Below, piece after piece: positions 24,268-32,358 of a stretch of DNA of 64,000 bases; the first letter of the stretch is position 1; each line of letters starts with the position of its first letter. The position numbers and the translations under genes were made by a program. The notes under the pieces were generated by a model, which did not search any database, was not told where the DNA came from, and was given only the letters and a program-made list of their open reading frames with translations. The stretch is from Aminobacter anthyllidis. GTDB lineage: Bacteria; Pseudomonadota; Alphaproteobacteria; Rhizobiales; Rhizobiaceae. Location: NCBI RefSeq assembly GCF_018555685.1, contig NZ_JAFLWW010000017.1, forward strand, positions 1 through 64,000. Reading direction: 5' to 3'.

Positions 24268-26646
24268 TTGGCTAAATCGACCGGCAAGGCAAGCACGGCA
24301 AAGACCGCAACCACGAAGGCGGCCACCAAGCCAGCCGATACGACCAAGCTCGAAACCAAACCGGCAGCCAAGGCGGCGGCACCAAAGGCAGCGCCTGCCA
24401 AGGCAGCGACGGCCAAGACGACGGCGCCGAAAGCCGCACCCGCCAAGGCCACGGCCGCAGCGCCGGCAAAGGCTTCTGCGGCGCCGAAGCCCAAGGCCCA
24501 GCCAGGCAAGCCCGCCGCCAAGCCGGCTCAGAAAACCGAAGCAAAGCCTGCCGCCGCTGCTGCGAAGGCCACGCCGGCCGCAGCCAAGTCGACGACGTCC
24601 AAGCCAGCGGCCGCCAAGCCCGAGGCATCCAAGCCAGCGGCTGCGAAGCCTGCAACCAAGACCGAAGCCGCCCCGGCCAAGGCAAAGGCTGCAGCGCCAA
24701 AGCCGACCGCCAAGGCTGCCGCGACCAAGACCAAGACCGCCGTCGCAAAACCGGCTGCCGCCAAGCCCGCCGCATCGAAGGCCGAGGCCCCGGCACCCAA
24801 GACCGCAGCCGCCGCCCCGGCCAAGATTGCCGAGATGCCCGCGGCCAAGGCGAAGCCCGCTGCAAAGTCAGCGCCGGCAAAGCCTGCCGCCAAGGCAGCT
24901 GCCGCAAAGCCCGCACCGGCGGCAAAGGCTGCACCCGCGGCCAAAGCCGCGGCACCCGCCAAGACAGTAGCCGCAAGGTCCGGCGCCAAGCCGTGGCTGG
25001 AGAGCTATCCGGCCAACGTGCCGGCCGAGATGCCGCCGCTCGCCCACAGCTCGATCGGCGATCTGCTCACCGAAGCCTGCCGCCAGTATGCCGGCCGCCC
25101 GGCCTTCTCGTGCATGGGCAAGTCGATGAGCTATGGCGAGCTCGAGCGCATGTCGACGGCATTCGCCGCATGGCTGCAGTCCAAGGGCCTCGCCAAGGGT
25201 GCGCGTGTCGCCATCATGATGCCCAACGTGCTGCAGTATCCGGTCGCCATGATGGCGATCCTGCGCGCCGGCTACACCGTGGTGAACGTCAACCCGCTCT
25301 ACACGCCGCGCGAACTCGAGCACCAGCTCAAGGATTCAGGCGCCGAGGCCATCATCATCCTCGAAAACTTCGCCACCACACTCCAGGCTGTAGTTGCCAG
25401 GACCCAGGTCAAGCATGTCGTCGTCGCCTCGATGGGCGAAATGCTCGGGCTCAAGGGCCTGCTGGTCAATCTGGTCGTGCGCCGCGTCAAGAAGCTGGTG
25501 CCGGCCTGGTCGCTGCCCGGCCACGTCAAGTTCATGGCGGCGCTGAAGGAAGGCTCCGGCCTCAGCTTCAAGCCGGTCGCGGTCAAGGCCGACGACATCG
25601 CCTTCCTGCAATATACCGGCGGCACGACAGGCGTCTCCAAGGGCGCGATGCTGATCCATTCCAACGTGCTCGCCAACGTCGCCCAGCTGGCGCTGTGGGT
25701 CGAGGACGCCTACACGGTCAGGCCCAAGCCGCCGCACCTGACCTTCGTCTGCGCGCTGCCGCTCTACCATATCTTCGCGCTCACGGTGAACGCGCTGATG
25801 GGCATGCAGCAGGGCGCGCTCAACGTTCTCATCCCCAACCCGCGCGACATCCCCGGCTTCGTCAAGGAACTGGGCAAGTTCCAGTTCAACATCTTCCCCG
25901 GCCTCAACACGCTGTTCAACGCGCTGACCAACAACGAGGACTTCCGCAAGCTCGACTTCTCGGGCCTGATCCTGTCGCTCGGCGGCGGCATGGCGGTGCA
26001 GCGGCCGGTGGCCGAGCGCTGGAAGAAGGCGACCGGCAACCACATCACCGAAGGCTACGGCCTGTCGGAAACCTCGCCGGTGGCGACCGCCAACAAGTGC
26101 TCGTCGCCCGACTTCACCGGTACCATCGGCCTGCCCCTGCCCTCGACCGACATCGCCATCCGCGACGAGGACGACAACGACATGCCGCTCGGCGAGGTCG
26201 GCGAGATCTGCATCAGGGGGCCGCAGGTGATGGCCGGCTATTGGAACCGCCCCGACGAGACCGCCAAGGTGATGACCTCGGACGGCTTCTTCAAGTCGGG
26301 CGACATGGGCTTCATGGACGAGCGCGGCTTCACCAAGATCGTCGACCGCAAGAAGGACATGATCCTGGTCTCGGGCTTCAACGTCTATCCCAACGAGCTC
26401 GAGGACGTCGTTGCCCAGCATCCGGGCGTGCTCGAGGTCGCTGCCGTCGGCGTGCCGGACGAGCATTCGGGCGAAGTGCCCAAGCTGTTCGTCGTGCGCA
26501 AGGATCCCGACCTTACCGTCGAGACGCTGATCGCCTACTGCCGCGAAAACCTCACCGGCTACAAGCGGCCGAAATACATCGAGTTCCGCACCGAACTGCC
26601 GAAGACCAATGTCGGCAAGATCCTCAGGCGCGAATTGAGGGGCTGA
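24268..26646 (+). CDS. Long-chain fatty-acid-CoA ligase with Ala/Lys/Pro-rich N-terminal tail
   Basis: Activates fatty acids with ATP and CoA. Residues 1-241 are an extreme low-complexity tail of AKPAA/AAKPA/KAAAPK units resembling histone H1 or AlgP tails. The ligase proper starts at about 242 (KPWLESYPANVP) and is 551 aa, the normal FadD size. It has the AMP-binding P-loop YTGGTTGVSKGA (about 449-460), the GYGLSETSP motif, the GDMGFMDERGF hinge motif and the C-terminal catalytic Lys region LPKTNVGKILRREL. The TTG start has AGGGAGG 5 nt upstream, so the tail is probably translated from the natural start. The tail is very basic and could bind nucleic acid or acidic phospholipid, but this is inference. 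Confidence 0.88.
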   Translation: MAKSTGKASTAKTATTKAATKPADTTKLETKPAAKAAAPKAAPAKAATAKTTAPKAAPAKATAAAPAKASAAPKPKAQPGKPAAKPAQKTEAKPAAAAAKATPAAAKSTTSKPAAAKPEASKPAAAKPATKTEAAPAKAKAAAPKPTAKAAATKTKTAVAKPAAAKPAASKAEAPAPKTAAAAPAKIAEMPAAKAKPAAKSAPAKPAAKAAAAKPAPAAKAAPAAKAAAPAKTVAARSGAKPWLESYPANVPAEMPPLAHSSIGDLLTEACRQYAGRPAFSCMGKSMSYGELERMSTAFAAWLQSKGLAKGARVAIMMPNVLQYPVAMMAILRAGYTVVNVNPLYTPRELEHQLKDSGAEAIIILENFATTLQAVVARTQVKHVVVASMGEMLGLKGLLVNLVVRRVKKLVPAWSLPGHVKFMAALKEGSGLSFKPVAVKADDIAFLQYTGGTTGVSKGAMLIHSNVLANVAQLALWVEDAYTVRPKPPHLTFVCALPLYHIFALTVNALMGMQQGALNVLIPNPRDIPGFVKELGKFQFNIFPGLNTLFNALTNNEDFRKLDFSGLILSLGGGMAVQRPVAERWKKATGNHITEGYGLSETSPVATANKCSSPDFTGTIGLPLPSTDIAIRDEDDNDMPLGEVGEICIRGPQVMAGYWNRPDETAKVMTSDGFFKSGDMGFMDERGFTKIVDRKKDMILVSGFNVYPNELEDVVAQHPGVLEVAAVGVPDEHSGEVPKLFVVRKDPDLTVETLIAYCRENLTGYKRPKYIEFRTELPKTNVGKILRRELRG

Positions 26647-26667
26647 GGCCAAGCTCCATCCGAACGT

Positions 26668-26700
26668 GACGGCCACCGTGGAAACTCCACGGTGGCCGTC
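26668..26700. terminator. Bidirectional hairpin between convergent genes
   Basis: A perfect 15-bp stem (GACGGCCACCGTGGA / TCCACGGTGGCCGTC) with a 3-nt loop, 22 nt after the acyl-CoA ligase stop. No T tract on either side, but the stability and position suggest termination for both converging genes. Confidence 0.75.
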
Positions 26701-26738
26701 TCGCTGTGTCCGATAAGGTGGTTTGCCGAGGTGCCGGA

Positions 26739-27368
26739 TCAGGCCGTCAATTTCGCGACAAGATCGGCATAGTCGTCAAAAACAAGATCGGGCCCTTGGG
26801 CGCGTAAAGTTGCACCCGTGTTGTAGCCGAAGGTCACCGCTCCCGAAGCGATGCCGGCGCCTCGTGCCGCTTCGATGTCGCGGACCTCGTCGCCGATGGC
26901 GATGGTGCGCCGCTTGTCGGCGCCCAGGTGCCTGATGGCGGCCTTGAACATCGCCCCCTTGCCCCAAAGCGACGCGCCGCACTGGAAGTGACTGACATGA
27001 ACCGCAGCCGCCCCAAGCGTCCGGCGGATGGTCGGTTCAGTGTTGGAGCTGACGATGGCGACGCTTATGTTTTTTGCGGCAAGGCTCGCGAGCATGGCTT
27101 CGACGCCAGGGAAAAGTGCCACCGCATCGCGGCTCTCCGCGCTCAGCTTGCGCATATGCATGGCGATCGCCGGCAGCTTCCATTTGGCGACGCCCAGGCG
27201 GGCAACGATCTCGCGCGTACCAAGCGCGCGCAGTTCGTCGATCTCGTTTTCGGCGACCTCGCGAAAGCCGAACTGCCGCGCGGTCTGGTTGAGCACCGAG
27301 CAGAACCACGGAAAGCTGTCGGCCAGCGTTCCGTCATAGTCGAAAATCGCAAGGGAAAAGGAAGACAT
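26739..27368 (-). CDS. HAD-family hydrolase (phosphoglycolate-phosphatase-like)
   Basis: A cytosolic phosphatase of 209 aa. Motif I is FDYDGTLADSF (nucleophile Asp), motif II IVSSNT, the motif III Lys is in GKGAMFKAAI and motif IV is AIGDEVRDIEAARGAG. The helical cap between motifs I and II puts it in the Gph/PGMB subgroup. The exact substrate is unknown. It converges on the acyl-CoA ligase. Confidence 0.82.
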   Translation of the reverse strand: MSSFSLAIFDYDGTLADSFPWFCSVLNQTARQFGFREVAENEIDELRALGTREIVARLGVAKWKLPAIAMHMRKLSAESRDAVALFPGVEAMLASLAAKNISVAIVSSNTEPTIRRTLGAAAVHVSHFQCGASLWGKGAMFKAAIRHLGADKRRTIAIGDEVRDIEAARGAGIASGAVTFGYNTGATLRAQGPDLVFDDYADLVAKLTA

Positions 27369-27441
27369 CGCACCGCCACCATGAACGCCGCGTCACTGCC
27401 TCAGTGTGGTTTCGGCGTCAATGCCGGCTGCGGCATGGCCG

Positions 27442-28212
27442 TCACCCCGGCATCCGCGCCTCGTCGCGGCGTAGGGTCAGGACCTCGACGCCGGTCGCCG
27501 TGACGGCGACCGTATGCTCGAACTGGGCCGAGAGTTTCCGGTCGTTGGTCACGACGGTCCATCCGTCGCTTCCGGTCGAAACCTTGCGGGTGCCCTGGTT
27601 AACCATTGGTTCGATGGTGAAGACCATGCCCTCGCGCAGCTTCATGCCTGTTCCCGGCTTCCCGAAATTGAGCACCTGCGGTTCTTCGTGCATCTCGCGG
27701 CCGATGCCGTGCCCGCAATATTCCCGCACCACCGAATAGCCGTTCCGCTTGGCATGCCGTTCGATGGCAAAGCCGATGTCGCCGAGATGCGCACCCGGCC
27801 GAACCTGCCTTATGCCTTTCCACATCGCCTCCTGCGCCACCCGCACCAGCCGGGTCGCCGCGGGCGGGGCGTTGCCGACAAGGTAGGTCTTGCTCGAATC
27901 GGCGATGTAGCCGCCTTTCTCCAGCGTGATGTCGAAGTTGACGATGTCGCCGTCCCGGATGATCTCCTGCCCATTGGGCACGCCGTGGCAGACCACGTGA
28001 TTGATCGAGCAGTTCAGCACATGCTTGAAGCCATACTGCCCCTTGCTGGCCGGACGGGCGGCAAGGTCGACAGTGATGAAGCGCTCGACAAGATCGTTGA
28101 CCTGCAATGTCGACATGCCGGCAAGCTCCTGCTCGTCCAGCATCTCGAAGACGGACGCCAGCATCCTGCCCGCCACGCGCATCAGCGCCAGTTCGTCCGC
28201 CGTCTTGACCAT
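27442..28212 (-). CDS. map: Methionine aminopeptidase, type I
   Basis: Removes the initiator Met from nascent proteins. The 256-aa enzyme has the pita-bread fold with the five metal ligands in expected contexts: NFDITLEKGGY (Asp), ADSSKTYLVG (Asp), GHGIGREMHEEP (His), FTIEPM (Glu) and SAQFEHTVAV (Glu). The substrate His region is INHVVCHGVPN. The ATG at 28212 is 1 nt after the TGA of the ParD-like gene, so the two are translationally coupled. A longer frame to 28257 would overlap that gene. Alphaproteobacteria often carry more than one Map; this may be the accessory copy. Confidence 0.9.
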   Translation of the reverse strand: MVKTADELALMRVAGRMLASVFEMLDEQELAGMSTLQVNDLVERFITVDLAARPASKGQYGFKHVLNCSINHVVCHGVPNGQEIIRDGDIVNFDITLEKGGYIADSSKTYLVGNAPPAATRLVRVAQEAMWKGIRQVRPGAHLGDIGFAIERHAKRNGYSVVREYCGHGIGREMHEEPQVLNFGKPGTGMKLREGMVFTIEPMVNQGTRKVSTGSDGWTVVTNDRKLSAQFEHTVAVTATGVEVLTLRRDEARMPG

Positions 28213-28213
28213 C

Positions 28214-28420
28214 TCAGGCGACCGCCAGATCCCGGACATGCACTTGCGCCGCCGCAAACTGCATCTTGACGATCTCGTTGAACGACAGCGTCGGATTGGC
28301 CTCGGCCAGCATGCCGATCTTCATCCAGAACTCGGCCTGCGCATTGATCGACCGGCACATCACCGTGCTCGCCCGCCTGATTTCCTCATGCAGGTCCTCG
28401 TCGATTTTCACGATGCCCAT
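28214..28420 (-). CDS. ParD-like ribbon-helix-helix protein
   Basis: A 68-aa protein matching the ParD-like antitoxin family: an N-terminal beta strand (GIVKIDEDLHEEIRRAS) for DNA contact followed by two helices (RSINAQAEFWMKIGMLAEANP). AGGAG lies 6 nt before the ATG. No RelE/ParE toxin follows; instead the next gene, 1 nt away, is methionine aminopeptidase. It most likely binds the AT-rich palindrome directly upstream and autoregulates the pair. Confidence 0.75.
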   Translation of the reverse strand: MGIVKIDEDLHEEIRRASTVMCRSINAQAEFWMKIGMLAEANPTLSFNEIVKMQFAAAQVHVRDLAVA

Positions 28421-28438
28421 GAACGTCTCCTGAAACGA

Positions 28439-28466
28439 ATATACGTACCATATATGTTTCGTATAT
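28439..28466 (-). promoter_or_regulatory. AT-rich symmetric operator upstream of the ParD-like gene
   Basis: A 28-nt element: arms ATATACG (28439-28445) and CGTATAT (28460-28466) with a central CATATATG (28449-28456), all centred on the same point. 22 of 28 positions are symmetric. It begins 18 nt upstream of the ATG and is strikingly AT-rich in this GC-rich DNA. Three symmetric units fit a ribbon-helix-helix repressor. Confidence 0.7.
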
Positions 28467-28785
28467 CGCGCGGTCAATCCGCTACAAGGACGTGGCGGAC
28501 CCATTGTTGCACGCATGCCGAGCAAGAAGACTGTTGCCGCGCACCACCACATGACGTAAAGGGAACCCGTCGCGAAAAGCGACCGCTTCCCTTGATCCGC
28601 TCAGTGGCGGAGTAAACAGGTGGATGAATAGTCGTCCAGGCGGTCAAGCATAAGCACCCATGCCGTTTCGAGCGTGGGTCGCCAGCGGCTCCCGAAAATC
28701 ATCCCGCCTGACACCAATCAGGCCCCATTGCGAGCACCCGTCGGCGCCAGGCGCCGCTGCACGCTTGCGTCCATTGGAGTCCGCC
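28467..28785. other. Divergent spacer with an RNA hairpin
   Basis: No gene seen. An imperfect hairpin lies at 28559-28593 (outer arms AAGGGAA/TTCCCTT, inner stem GTCGC/GCGAC, loop GAAAA). The last 100 nt before 28786 should contain the MFS gene promoter. Confidence 0.4.
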
Positions 28786-29979
28786 ATGAGCAAGCCGCTC
28801 ATCGTCATCTTTGTTGCCGTCGTCCTCGATGCCATCGGCATCGGCCTCATCTTTCCGATCCTGCCCGCACTTTTGCGCGACGTCACCCACGCCGAAAATG
28901 TCGCCGCCTACATCGGCGTCATGACAGCGCTCTACGCCGCCATGCAGTTCGTCTTCGCACCCGTCCTCGGTTCGCTGAGCGACCGGCTCGGCCGCCGCCC
29001 GGTGCTGCTGATTTCGCTCGCCGGTGCCGCCGTCAACTATCTGTTCCTGGCTTTCGCCCCCAGCCTGTGGATGCTGCTGCTCGGCCGCGCCATTGCCGGC
29101 CTGACCAGCGCCAACGTCTCGGTGGCGACGGCCTACATCACCGATATTTCCGCCGAGCATCAGCGCGCCCGCCGCTTTGGCCTGTTCAACGCCATGTTCG
29201 GCGCAGGCTTCATCATCGGACCGGTGCTGGGCGGTGTGCTCGGCGACCATTGGCTGCGCCTGCCCTTCATCGCCGCCGCCCTGCTCAACGCCTGCAACCT
29301 CTTGCTGGCCTTCTTCGTCCTGCCGGAATCGCGCACGCCCAGCCGGGAGAAGATCGACCTCGCCGCCCTCAATCCACTTCGGCCGCTGCGCTGGCTGTTT
29401 TCGATGAAGAGCCTTTTGCCCGTCATCTTTGTCTTCTTCATCTTCAGCGCCACCGGCGAGGCCTATGGCACCTCCTGGGCCCTATGGGGCAGCGATGCGT
29501 TCCAGTGGAACGGGCTGTGGATCGGCCTGTCGCTCGGCACGTTCGGCGTTTGCCAGGCCCTCGCCCAGGCGTTCCTCCCCGGCCCTGCGGTCAAGCTGCT
29601 CGGCGAGCGCGCGGCCATCCTCGTTGGCATCGCCTGCGCCTGCGTAGCACTGGTCGTCATGGCCTTCGCCACCAAGGGCTGGATGATCTTTGCCATCATG
29701 CCGCTCTTCGCCCTCGGCGGCATCGGCGTGCCGGCGCTCCAGTCGCTCGCGACCCGACAGGTCGACGAGAGCCAGCAAGGGCAATTCCAGGGCGTCATGG
29801 CCTCGGCGCTCAGCCTGGCCTCGATCGCAGCACCGCTGGGCTTCTCCAGCTTCTACTTCCTCGTCCGCGCCCAATGGCCCGGCGCGATCTGGCTGTCGGT
29901 CATCGCCGTCTACGCGCTCAGCGTACCGCTGGTGCTGGGTTTGAGGTTCAGGGAGGCGGCGCCGGTTGCGGCGATGTAA
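28786..29979 (+). CDS. Tet-type MFS drug-efflux transporter (TCR/Tet family)
   Basis: A 397-aa inner-membrane proton antiporter with 12 predicted helices. The N-terminal helix VAVVLDAIGIGLIFPILPALLR and the loop 2-3 motif GSLSDRLGRRPVLL are those of TetA-class pumps; motif C is seen in GFIIGPVLGGVLGD. The ATG at 28786 follows GGAG by 6 nt, and an upstream in-frame extension has no transport character. There is no tetR beside it. Chromosomal copies in rhizobia usually have unknown substrates. Confidence 0.85.
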   Translation: MSKPLIVIFVAVVLDAIGIGLIFPILPALLRDVTHAENVAAYIGVMTALYAAMQFVFAPVLGSLSDRLGRRPVLLISLAGAAVNYLFLAFAPSLWMLLLGRAIAGLTSANVSVATAYITDISAEHQRARRFGLFNAMFGAGFIIGPVLGGVLGDHWLRLPFIAAALLNACNLLLAFFVLPESRTPSREKIDLAALNPLRPLRWLFSMKSLLPVIFVFFIFSATGEAYGTSWALWGSDAFQWNGLWIGLSLGTFGVCQALAQAFLPGPAVKLLGERAAILVGIACACVALVVMAFATKGWMIFAIMPLFALGGIGVPALQSLATRQVDESQQGQFQGVMASALSLASIAAPLGFSSFYFLVRAQWPGAIWLSVIAVYALSVPLVLGLRFREAAPVAAM

Positions 29980-30892
29980 CGGGCGGAGATCGGCAGGGCT
30001 GCGATGTGTGGAGATGTTTTCCACGCTCTCGCGTTTTGCCGCGCAGAAACGCTCGCAGCATCTGCACGGTCGCGATCCTTCGCACTCCCCTCAGCCCTGC
30101 CGGGCATCTCCCCCACAAGGAGGGAGATCAGGCCGTCATCTGCCCCCGCAGCCAACCGTCTACTTCACCAGAACCGTCGGGCTTTTCCGTACAATTTCGC
30201 AGGACGAGCGCCATCGGCGACGCGACTAATCTCCCTCCTTGTGGGGGAGATGGCCGGCAGGCCAGAGGGGGGTGCGAAGGAACGAGACGTGGAAGGCTGG
30301 CCTCGTAAAGCGCAAACCAAACCGTCACCAGCTGTCACCATCCCGCGTGGACAGCCGCTGCCATTTCTCCACGCCCTGAAAACCTCCCGTACAATCCACT
30401 CCAGTTTCTCCCGCGGGAACGCCGGTCGCGACGGTGGTCAGCGGGGAGGAACCGGCGCCTCCGGCGGCGAGCCAACGTAGCTCGTCGCCCGGGGAGGTTC
30501 CGCCAAAAGGTTCCCCTCCCGGGACTACGCCCGGGGTGCGCTGGACGAGCGCTAGTGGGGCAAGGCGCAAATGCCATGCCTGCGGAAGCGGAACGGGCGG
30601 AAACAGAAATCGCCGGCGGGGCGCGAGGTTCGCGCCACATACTCACATTCGGCAGGCTCGGCCTCGCGCCCCGCTTCCCGAACTTTTCTCCCAACACGGG
30701 AGCGTTCTTTGACAAAGGCCAGACCGGAAACGGGGCGTGGCGGTGAATAAGCTTGGTCCCTTCGCCCCGCTTGCGGGGAGAAGGTCCCGGCAGGGGGATG
30801 AGGGGCAGCGCAAACTGATGAAAAGATGGCGCTGCCCCTCACCCGGCCCTTCGGGCCACCCTCTCCCCGTAAACGGGGCGAGGGAAATCCTC
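29980..30892. repeat. 913-nt gene-free spacer packed with palindromic repeats
   Basis: I find no credible gene. Four structures are visible: an inverted pair of ATCTCCC.CCTTGTGGGGGAGAT elements with GCCGGCAGGC flanks at about 30080-30282; a C/G-rich block with GCGGGGAGGAACC and GGTTCCCCTCCCG arms at about 30440-30530; an 11-bp inverted repeat (GGGGCGCGAGG 30618-30628, CCTCGCGCCCC 30662-30672); and a pair at about 30756-30890 built on CGCCCCGCTTGCGGGGAGAAGG with GAGGGGCAGCGC arms. This is a nest of several repeat families. Confidence 0.75.
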
Positions 30893-31345
30893 TTACGCTC
30901 CGCCCACCTTCTCGCCGAAGGTCGAGAAGAACTGGCCGGCCAGCTTCTTGGAGGTCGAGGTGATCAGGCGGCTGCCGAGTTGGGCGATCTTGCCGCCGAC
31001 ATCGGCCTTGGCCTCGTATTTGAGGATCGTCGCATCGGGCCCGTCCTCGGTCAGCGTGACGTCGGCGCCGCCCTTGGCGAAGCCGGCGATGCCGCCCTTG
31101 CCTTCGCCAACGATGGTGTAGGAGTGCGGTGGCTTGAGGTTCTTCAGCGTCACCTCGCCGGTGAAGGTCGCCTTGATCGGCCCGATCTTGAGCACCACCT
31201 TGGCGGCCATCTCGGTCGGCGAAGTCATCTCCAGGCTTTCGCAGCCGGGGATGCTCTCCTTGAGCACGGCGGGATCATTGAGCGCTTTCCACACCACCGC
31301 GATGGGTGCCGCGATCTTTTCTTCGCCTTCGATCACCAGAGCCAT
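30893..31345 (-). CDS. CoxG-like SRPBCC protein (CO dehydrogenase subunit G family)
   Basis: A 150-aa START/SRPBCC-fold protein with the CoxG pattern: EKIAAPIAVVWKALNDPAVL at the N-terminus, SIPGCESLE, and the C-terminal helix GGKIAQLGSRLITSTSKKLAGQFF. In CO-oxidising bacteria CoxG anchors CO dehydrogenase to the membrane, but no cox genes occur here, so the role is open. GGGAGG precedes ATG. Confidence 0.85.
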   Translation of the reverse strand: MALVIEGEEKIAAPIAVVWKALNDPAVLKESIPGCESLEMTSPTEMAAKVVLKIGPIKATFTGEVTLKNLKPPHSYTIVGEGKGGIAGFAKGGADVTLTEDGPDATILKYEAKADVGGKIAQLGSRLITSTSKKLAGQFFSTFGEKVGGA

Positions 31346-31417
31346 GCGAAATCCTCCCGAATGCCGATCCTTGAGGGGTATCGCAGCCTCCGGCGCTTGT
31401 CCATCGCGCCGCCCGGG

Positions 31418-32158
31418 TCAGCCCTTGTGGCCGATCGGGATGATCTCGCGCATATCAGGCGCGTATGGAGCGCCCTGCCAGCTGCCGAGCCAGCGGTCGA
31501 CGACGAGCCCGGCCTCGGCCATGACAGCGGCGAGCGGCTCCTGCGCCGGAAAGGCAATGCGCGACCGGGCATGGAACTGCCGCCCGTCAGCCGGGATGCG
31601 GTAGAAGGTGTCATAGCTGACGATGCCGCTCGCCTCGTCCCGGACGGCGTCGTTCCACGCCTCGACGGCGCCGAAGGTCGGATGCTCGATGATGCGCCGC
31701 GAATCGTCAGGCCCCCACTCCAGCCATTCCCTGGCCAGCGGATTGCGGCTGTCGAAGATGAAGCGTCCGCCAGGTGCGAGATGAGCCGCAATGGTGTCGA
31801 GCGCGGCGCGCTGGTCCTCGGCTGTCAGGAACACCTGGAAGGCATGGCCGGTCAGAAGCACAAGGTCGAAGCTCTTGCCGAGGCGCAGCGAACGCGCATC
31901 GCCCTCGACCCATTCGACACGATCGCCGCCGGGGCGCTTGCGGGCGACATCGAGCATGGCAGGCGCGGGGTCGGCGCCGGTGACGGCACGGCCGTTGGCC
32001 AGCATTGCCGTCAGCGCGCCGGTGCCGCAGCCGAGGTCGAGAACGCTGCCGGCATCGCCGACGAACCGCATGATGAAGTCGACGTCGTCGCCGCCCTCGT
32101 TTTCGAGGTCGTAGAACTGGACAAGCTCGGGGTCGATGTAGAGGCGATCGTCGATCAA
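31418..32158 (-). CDS. Class I SAM-dependent methyltransferase
   Basis: A 246-aa Rossmann-fold methyltransferase. SAM-binding motif I is VLDLGCGTGALTAMLA, the acidic end of strand 2 is GADPAPAMLDVAR, and motif IV lies around DLVLLTGHAFQVFL. The C-terminal half (RIPADGRQFHARSRIAF) resembles the ubiquinone/small-molecule methylase type. The TTG start is supported by a GGGAG 11 nt upstream, which is rather far. Substrate unknown. It ends 72 nt before the CoxG-like gene and may share its transcript. Confidence 0.8.
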   Translation of the reverse strand: MIDDRLYIDPELVQFYDLENEGGDDVDFIMRFVGDAGSVLDLGCGTGALTAMLANGRAVTGADPAPAMLDVARKRPGGDRVEWVEGDARSLRLGKSFDLVLLTGHAFQVFLTAEDQRAALDTIAAHLAPGGRFIFDSRNPLAREWLEWGPDDSRRIIEHPTFGAVEAWNDAVRDEASGIVSYDTFYRIPADGRQFHARSRIAFPAQEPLAAVMAEAGLVVDRWLGSWQGAPYAPDMREIIPIGHKG

Positions 32159-32358
32159 GGCACTGCTGCTCCCATGCTGGCGGGCGCATTCATATCATCG
32201 CAGCGCCGGGAGAGAAGCCTTGCATGCCGGACCAGTTGCCGGGTGAAAGTTGCGCCACGGCACCTCGCGGCGGCATCCCGCGCGGTGCGCCCTTCGTCGC
32301 TCTTGCAGCTGTTTGGTCCTTGCCATAACGATGCAGGTCCGGATTTCGGGAGGAATTG

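Noticed and set aside
27442-28420. Classical ParDE toxin-antitoxin module
   Set aside because: No ParE/RelE-like gene is adjacent; the partner gene is methionine aminopeptidase.
30893-31345. Carbon monoxide dehydrogenase cluster
   Set aside because: Only a CoxG-like protein is present; no cox large, medium or small subunit genes.
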